From Sphingobium sp. (lineage in GTDB: Bacteria > Pseudomonadota > Alphaproteobacteria > Sphingomonadales > Sphingomonadaceae): a stretch of DNA of 5,963 nt. Each line of letters starts with the position of its first letter. Position 1 is the first letter of the stretch. Location of the stretch: assembly GCA_020051025.1 (NCBI GenBank), contig JAGVJS010000148.1, positions 1-5,963 of the forward strand, in the 5' to 3' direction. Shown here in pieces: positions 1 to 5,963 of this stretch. The position numbers were made by a program, and so were the translations under genes. The notes below the pieces were generated by a model. That model did not search any database. It was not told where the DNA came from and saw only the letters and a list, made by a program, of their open reading frames with translations.

Positions 1-2
1 GC

Positions 3-1220
3 ACCGACGCAGCGCAAACTGCCAGCGAAGCGCAGATCGCCATTTCGGTCGACGGCCCGACACTGGAGGAAAAGGCGACGACCGTCACCGGCGCCGCAGG
101 TACGCCCAAGGACAGCGCCAATGGCCCGGCCCTCTATCACCAGATCCGCTTCGACAATCTGACGCCCGACACCGTCTATGCCTACCGTCTGAAGGGCAGC
201 GCTGGCTGGAGCGAATGGCTGCAATTCCGCACGGCCTCGACCGAAGCCAAACCGTTCCGTTTCCTCTATCTCGGCGATATTCAGAACGGCATCCTGACCT
301 ATGCCAGCCGCGTCATCCGTCAGGCCTTCCACGCCAATGGCAGGATCGAACTGGTCGCCCATGCTGGCGATCTCGCCGCGCAGCGCGACGACCTCGATCA
401 TGACGACGAATGGGGCGAGTTCAACCAGGCCGCCGGTTACAACTGGTCGATCGTCCCGCAACTGCCCGCGACCGGCAATCACGAATATGTCGATGTGGTG
501 AAGCCCGACGGCAGCGAAAGCCGCAAGCTCGGTCCCTATTTCCCGCTGCAATTTGCGCTGCCGGACAATGGCGTGCCGGACCTCAAGACCACCTATTATG
601 TCGATTATCAGGGCGTCCGCTTCATCATCCTCGACGGCACCTCTGCGATCGACCTCGGCACGATGAAGCAGCAGACGCAATGGCTGGACGCCACCCTCGC
701 ATCCAGCAAGGCGAAGTGGAATGTCGTGCTGTTTCATCAGCCCGTCTTCACCTGCGCCCGGCCGCAGGATACGTCGGAAGTGAAGGCTGCATGGAAGCCG
801 GTGTTCGACAAGCGCAAGGTCGATCTGGTGTTGCAGGGCCATGACCATTGCTACAGCCGCCTGACCTCCGAGGCCGGCCGTGAAGCCTCGGCGCAGGCGC
901 GCAAGAATGGCGCCATTCAGGGGCCGGTCTATCTCGTCTCCGTCACTGGTTCCAAAATGTACGGCCTCAATAACCGCGCCCGCACTCAGCCGGACAAGAC
1001 CGCCGAAGCGACCGAACTCTATCAGGTCGTGGATGTGGACGGCGATCGTCTGAAGTTCCGCACCTTCACCGCTTCGGGCAAGCTGTATGACGGCTTCGAC
1101 CTGGAGAAGCGGGCGGACGGCAATCACCTGACCGATACGAGCGACCCCACCCTTGCGGTGCGCACCTGCACCGGCAATATCGGCCCCGACGGCGGCAAAT
1201 GCGTCGCGCGCGGCAAGTGA
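3..1220 (+). CDS. Metallophosphoesterase of purple acid phosphatase type (5' partial)
   Basis: Hydrolyses phosphate esters with a two-metal centre; probably exported, but the N-terminus and any signal peptide lie outside the window. The frame is open from base 3, leaving 405 residues. Residues about 5-80 look like the fibronectin-III-like N-terminal domain of purple acid phosphatases (VYAYRL, then W and FRT). The catalytic domain follows with the five metallophosphoesterase motifs in order: GDI (Asp92), GDL (Asp123), GNHE (Asn159-His160), LFHQP (His245) and GHDH (His280, His282). The Tyr that ligates Fe(III) in true purple enzymes, in the GDxxY motif, is Ala here (GDLAA), so a purple Fe(III)-tyrosinate centre is unlikely. 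Two Cys near the C-terminus (389, 400) could form a disulfide in an exported protein. It precedes a phytase gene with almost no gap, which suggests a role in phosphate scavenging. The superfamily is secure; the substrate is unknown, and a phosphodiesterase activity is possible. Confidence 0.9.
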   Translation, partial: TDAAQTASEAQIAISVDGPTLEEKATTVTGAAGTPKDSANGPALYHQIRFDNLTPDTVYAYRLKGSAGWSEWLQFRTASTEAKPFRFLYLGDIQNGILTYASRVIRQAFHANGRIELVAHAGDLAAQRDDLDHDDEWGEFNQAAGYNWSIVPQLPATGNHEYVDVVKPDGSESRKLGPYFPLQFALPDNGVPDLKTTYYVDYQGVRFIILDGTSAIDLGTMKQQTQWLDATLASSKAKWNVVLFHQPVFTCARPQDTSEVKAAWKPVFDKRKVDLVLQGHDHCYSRLTSEAGREASAQARKNGAIQGPVYLVSVTGSKMYGLNNRARTQPDKTAEATELYQVVDVDGDRLKFRTFTASGKLYDGFDLEKRADGNHLTDTSDPTLAVRTCTGNIGPDGGKCVARGK

Positions 1221-1223
1221 GGA
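1219..1223 (+). promoter_or_regulatory. Ribosome binding site overlapping the upstream stop codon
   Basis: GAGGA lies 8 bases before the ATG at 1232 and shares bases with the TGA stop of the phosphatase gene (1218-1220). It decides the start of the phytase, because the longer reading from 1199 would begin inside the phosphatase gene with no such site and would place 11 polar residues before the signal peptide. The arrangement implies one mRNA and probable translational coupling. Confidence 0.75.
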
Positions 1224-1231
1224 CAATCGAG

Positions 1232-2302
1232 ATGAAGCCTTTCGCCCTGTCGCTCGTCAGCCTGCTCGCACTCGCCGCCTGCACCACCGGTGAGACGGAA
1301 ATGCCGGTCGAAGTCCGTATCGCCAATGCGACGCCGGCCGTCACCGTCACTGCGCGCGGCGAGACCACCCCGGTCGGCACGCCCAATGCCGATGCGGCGG
1401 ACGATCCGGCGATCTGGCGCAATGTCGCCAACCCGGCCGCCAGCCTCATCGTCGGCACCGACAAGAAGGCAGGCCTCTATGTCTATGGACTGGACGGCAA
1501 GACCCGCGACTTCCTCGACGCGGGCCGAGTCAATAATGTCGACCTGCGCGACGGCGTGGCGATCAATGGCGGCAACGGCATCCTCGTCGTCGCCAGCGAC
1601 CGTAATGACGTGGCCAACGCCAGGCTCGCCCTGTTCCGCCTCGACCCCGCCACCGCGAAGGTCAGCGCGCTGGGCAAGGTCGATGCCGGCAAGGGCGAAG
1701 CCTATGGCATCTGCATGTACAAGGCGCCCGAAGCGACCTACGCCTTCATCGTGCTGAAGGACGGCACGGTGAATCAGGTCGCCCTCGACGCTTCCGGTGC
1801 GACGCCCACCGGCAAGATCGTCCGCACGATGAAGCTCGGCACCCAGTCGGAAGGCTGCGCCGTGGATGACCGTACCGGCATCCTTTATGTGGCGGAGGAA
1901 GATGTCGGCCTGTGGCGTTTCGACGCCCGCGCGACCGGCGCCACCACGCCAACGAAAATCGCGGCGGCGGACGGCAAGAATCTCGTCATGGATGCCGAAG
2001 GCGTCGCCATCGCCCCGATCGGGGAAAAGGACGGCTATGTCCTCGTCTCCAGCCAGGGCGACAATGCCTATGTCGTCTATCGCATGAGCGACGACAGCTA
2101 TGTCGGCCGCTTCCGTGTGGTCGATGGCGCCGTCGGCGGATCAGAAGAAACCGACGGCATCGAGTTGATGCTGGGCGATTTCGGCCCGAACTATCCGGGC
2201 GGCCTGTTCATCGCGCAGGACGGCCATAACGCGGCGGCGGCTCAGAATTTCAAGCTGGTCGCCTGGGACGACATCATGAAGGCACTGAACCTGCCGCACT
2301 GA
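1232..2302 (+). CDS. Beta-propeller phytase lipoprotein (3-phytase family)
   Basis: Predicted calcium-dependent phytase that releases phosphate from phytate (inositol hexakisphosphate), anchored as a lipoprotein facing the periplasm or outside. The 356-residue product starts with a lipoprotein signal peptide, hydrophobic core residues 4-15 and lipobox LAAC with Cys17. The mature part carries landmarks of the six-bladed propeller family: DDPAIW (57-62), GTDKKAGLYVYGLDGK (75-90), GRVNNVD, EGC (Glu207), AEED (Glu222-Glu223), DAEG (Asp254, Glu256), SSQGDNAYVVY (273-283), TDGIE (307-311) and AQDGHN (328-333). The spacing of Glu207, Glu223, Asp254 and Glu256 matches, as I recall it, the acidic calcium and phosphate site residues Glu211, Glu227, Asp258 and Glu260 of Bacillus phytase. 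The length fits a single-domain enzyme. It follows the phosphatase gene by 11 bases and ends at a hairpin terminator. The family is clear; activity on phytate itself is inferred. Confidence 0.93.
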   Translation: MKPFALSLVSLLALAACTTGETEMPVEVRIANATPAVTVTARGETTPVGTPNADAADDPAIWRNVANPAASLIVGTDKKAGLYVYGLDGKTRDFLDAGRVNNVDLRDGVAINGGNGILVVASDRNDVANARLALFRLDPATAKVSALGKVDAGKGEAYGICMYKAPEATYAFIVLKDGTVNQVALDASGATPTGKIVRTMKLGTQSEGCAVDDRTGILYVAEEDVGLWRFDARATGATTPTKIAAADGKNLVMDAEGVAIAPIGEKDGYVLVSSQGDNAYVVYRMSDDSYVGRFRVVDGAVGGSEETDGIELMLGDFGPNYPGGLFIAQDGHNAAAAQNFKLVAWDDIMKALNLPH

Positions 2303-2312
2303 CACCATAGAA

Positions 2313-2346
2313 GAGGGGCGGCCTTTCGAGCCGCCCCTTCCATTTC

Positions 2347-2359
<13 letters not shown>
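2313..2359 (+). terminator. Rho-independent terminator of the phosphatase-phytase unit
   Basis: GGGGCGGC (2315-2322) pairs perfectly with GCCGCCCC (2330-2337) around a 7-base loop, extended by one A-T and one G-T pair. On the + strand the stem is followed by a T-rich tract (TTCCATTTCTTATTTC and on), and it begins 10 bases after the phytase stop. Read on the - strand the hairpin also lies just past the aminopeptidase stop, but the following bases are less T-rich, so it serves the + unit best and may act in both directions. Confidence 0.8.
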
Positions 2360-5004
<2,645 letters not shown>

Positions 5005-5043
5005 AGGGTTTCAGACTCCGACACGTCTTGGAAGCGACATGAG

Positions 5044-5049
5044 ATAGTA
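5044..5049 (-). promoter_or_regulatory. Possible -10 box of the aminopeptidase gene
   Basis: On the - strand TACTAT lies about 40 bases before the aminopeptidase start, a plausible place for a -10 element. No good -35 hexamer is found at the right distance, so this is a weak candidate only. Confidence 0.2.
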
Positions 5050-5130
5050 TCACGCGCCACATAAACGCCGGATCGGCCCTTTGGCTGCGAGGGTCAAGTG
5101 AACTCCGCGCAAGATTATGTCGTTGGTCGA

Positions 5131-5158
5131 ACCCTGTTGGCCGTTCATCAAACAGGGT
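5131..5158. repeat. Perfect inverted repeat in the spacer, 8-bp arms
   Basis: ACCCTGTT (5131-5138) and AACAGGGT (5151-5158) are perfect reverse complements separated by 12 bases. No T-run follows on either strand, so it is not a standard terminator. It lies between the 3' end of queF and the 5' end of the aminopeptidase gene. It might be a protein-binding site, an mRNA hairpin or chance. Confidence 0.45.
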
Positions 5159-5185
5159 CGGAAGATGTTAGTCCAATATCACACC

Positions 5186-5212
5186 GTCATCCCGGTCTTG
5201 AGCCGGGATGAC
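5186..5212. repeat. Palindromic hairpin resembling a dispersed intergenic repeat
   Basis: GTCATCCCGG (5186-5195) pairs perfectly with CCGGGATGAC (5203-5212) around a 7-base loop. Elements with this GTCATCCCGG core are, from memory, abundant between genes in many alphaproteobacterial genomes. It lies 22 bases past the queF stop in the direction of queF transcription but has no T-tract, so it may protect or end that mRNA as REP-like hairpins do. Only one copy occurs in this window. Confidence 0.65.
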
Positions 5213-5234
5213 CACCTATATTGGGTAAATCTGC

Positions 5235-5696
5235 TTATCCCCGCCCGCGATAGCCCGGCACGTCCTGCGCCGGCAGCCACAGGCCGGCGGGCGGTTCGTC
5301 CGATTGCCAGAAAACGTCGATCGGGATGCCGCCGCGCGGATACCAATAGCCGCCGATGCGCAGCCAGATCGGCTTCATCTCGTCGAACAGGCGTTGGCCG
5401 ATGCCCACGGTGCAATCCTCATGGAAGGCGGCATGGTTGCGAAAGCTGCCCAGGAACAGCTTCAAGGACTTCGATTCCACGATCGTCTCGGCCGGGGCAT
5501 AGTCGATCACCAGATGGGCGAAGTCGGGCTGCCCCGTCACCGGGCAGAGCGAGGTGAATTCGGGTGCGGTGAAGCGCACCAGATAGGGTTTGCCGGGGCG
5601 CGGGTTGGGCACATAGTCCAGCACGGCCTGTTCGGGGCTGGCGGGAAGCGCACTGGTCTGGCCCAGATGCAACGGAGTCGTGGAAAGGTCGGTCAT
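5235..5696 (-). CDS. queF: NADPH-dependent 7-cyano-7-deazaguanine (preQ0) reductase QueF
   Basis: Cytoplasmic nitrile reductase that converts preQ0 to preQ1 with two NADPH, a late step in making the queuosine base inserted into tRNA anticodons. It has 153 residues, the size of the short single-domain (Bacillus-type) QueF and not the longer E. coli type. Family residues are all visible: catalytic Cys51 in [12 protein letters not shown], with Asp58; the QueF motif [13 protein letters not shown] (Glu74 on), which binds NADPH; and His92-Glu93 in FHEDC, which recognises substrate. The ATG at 5696 gives the usual family length; a GTG at 5720 would add eight residues (MRSRRWPV) with no known role. 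Neither start has a clear Shine-Dalgarno. No other queuosine gene and no evident preQ1 riboswitch is visible nearby. It is divergent from the exported-protein gene at the right edge. Confidence 0.95.
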   Translation of the reverse strand: MTDLSTTPLHLGQTSALPASPEQAVLDYVPNPRPGKPYLVRFTAPEFTSLCPVTGQPDFAHLVIDYAPAETIVESKSLKLFLGSFRNHAAFHEDCTVGIGQRLFDEMKPIWLRIGGYWYPRGGIPIDVFWQSDEPPAGLWLPAQDVPGYRGRG

Positions 5697-5720
5697 GACC
5701 GGCCATCTACGCGATCGCAC

Positions 5721-5734
5721 GGCTGATGTCAGCC
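5721..5734. promoter_or_regulatory. Short inverted repeat, possible operator
   Basis: GGCTGA (5721-5726) and TCAGCC (5729-5734) form a near-continuous palindrome with a 2-base centre. It lies in the 88-base spacer between the divergent starts of queF and the right-edge gene, 24 bases before the queF ATG, where a regulator could act on either promoter. I cannot match it to a known regulator, and arms of 6 bp can arise by chance. Confidence 0.3.
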
Positions 5735-5784
5735 TTTCGCATTGTTCACTTGCGGTTCAGCCATTCTTGTGCCTTGGCTGGGCC

Positions 5785-5963
5785 ATGGGGTCTCTTATTC
5801 GTCCGTTGCTTTTCGCCGCGCCGCTGATGCTGGCTGCACCTGTCCATGCCCAGCAAAGCGAGGCGCCCGCGACTAGCCTTGCGTTGCCGCCCGCGAACAC
5901 CGCGCCAGCACCGGATCCCAGCCGGCAAGGCCCAGAACTCAACGTTTATCGCGATCCGGTGAC
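5785..5963 (+). CDS. Exported protein of unknown function (3' partial)
   Basis: I do not recognise this protein. The 59 visible residues begin with a good Sec signal peptide: Arg6, hydrophobic residues 7-20, and a likely cut after PVHA at residue 22, before QQ. A stretch rich in Ala, Pro, Ser and Thr follows (about 25-45), as in the flexible linker of a secreted or periplasmic protein, then DPSRQGPELNVYRDPV up to the window edge with no stop. The start is uncertain: ATG at 5785 has no clear ribosome binding site, and TTG at 5767 would add six residues in the same frame. It diverges from queF across 88 bases. The signal peptide is the main support for its being real; the competing frames on the other strand show no such feature. 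Confidence 0.7.
   Translation, partial: MGSLIRPLLFAAPLMLAAPVHAQQSEAPATSLALPPANTAPAPDPSRQGPELNVYRDPV

Noticed and set aside
1199..1231. A longer phytase start upstream of 1232
   Set aside because: It would begin inside the phosphatase gene and place charged residues before a standard lipoprotein signal peptide; the ribosome binding site at 1219-1223 fits the ATG at 1232.
5121..5160. The sequence GGTCGAACCC followed by a hairpin, reminiscent of a tRNA T-arm
   Set aside because: The T-loop bases do not fit (GTCGA instead of TTCGA), there is no acceptor stem or anticodon arm nearby, and the hairpin arms pair differently.
5304..5726. A 140-codon open frame on the + strand opposite queF
   Set aside because: It is covered by queF, whose catalytic motifs are all intact; the + strand translation shows no recognisable features.
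5697..5784. A preQ1 riboswitch upstream of queF
   Set aside because: I found no convincing short pseudoknot with the expected A-rich tail before the start codon; the only structure seen is the 14-base palindrome.
5746..5942. Two overlapping open frames of about 60 codons on the - strand at the right edge
   Set aside because: They oppose the frame with a proper signal peptide, are Arg-rich or low in information, and have no family features.

Overview
This GC-rich window looks like ordinary chromosome from an alphaproteobacterium, most likely a sphingomonad (Sphingobium/Sphingomonas type). That placement is an inference from codon use (strong GC in third positions, but TAT favoured for Tyr), the style of the exported proteins and a palindromic GTCATCCCGG element in a gene spacer. 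No marker gene in the window confirms it.

Left part (1-2302, + strand): a two-gene phosphorus-scavenging unit. The first gene is cut by the left edge. It encodes a two-domain metallophosphoesterase with the purple-acid-phosphatase layout, a fibronectin-like N-terminal domain followed by the dimetal phosphatase domain. Its stop codon sits inside the ribosome binding site of the next gene, a lipoprotein of the beta-propeller phytase family. The pair would release phosphate from phytate and other organic phosphate esters outside the cytoplasm. A GC-rich hairpin with a T-rich tail (2313-2359) ends this unit.

Middle (2347-5004, - strand): one long convergent gene for an exported family M1 zinc aminopeptidase. 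It has an intact HEXXH-18-E zinc site and a C-terminal ERAP1-like helical domain. The exopeptidase motif reads SAMEN instead of the usual GAMEN. Its last codons overlap the T-rich tail of the phytase terminator.

Spacer 5005-5234: no gene seen. It holds the 5' region of the aminopeptidase gene and two perfect hairpins, at 5131-5158 and at 5186-5212. The second resembles the dispersed repeats common between alphaproteobacterial genes.

Right part: queF (5235-5696, - strand) encodes the NADPH-dependent nitrile reductase that makes preQ1 for queuosine in tRNA. A short spacer with a 14-bp inverted repeat separates it from a divergent gene that starts near 5785 and runs off the right edge. That gene encodes a secreted or periplasmic protein I cannot identify. 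I see no mobile element, CRISPR array, RNA gene or clearly new system. The points worth checking are the altered active-site motifs in the phosphatase and aminopeptidase, the phosphatase-phytase pairing, and the small inverted repeats.
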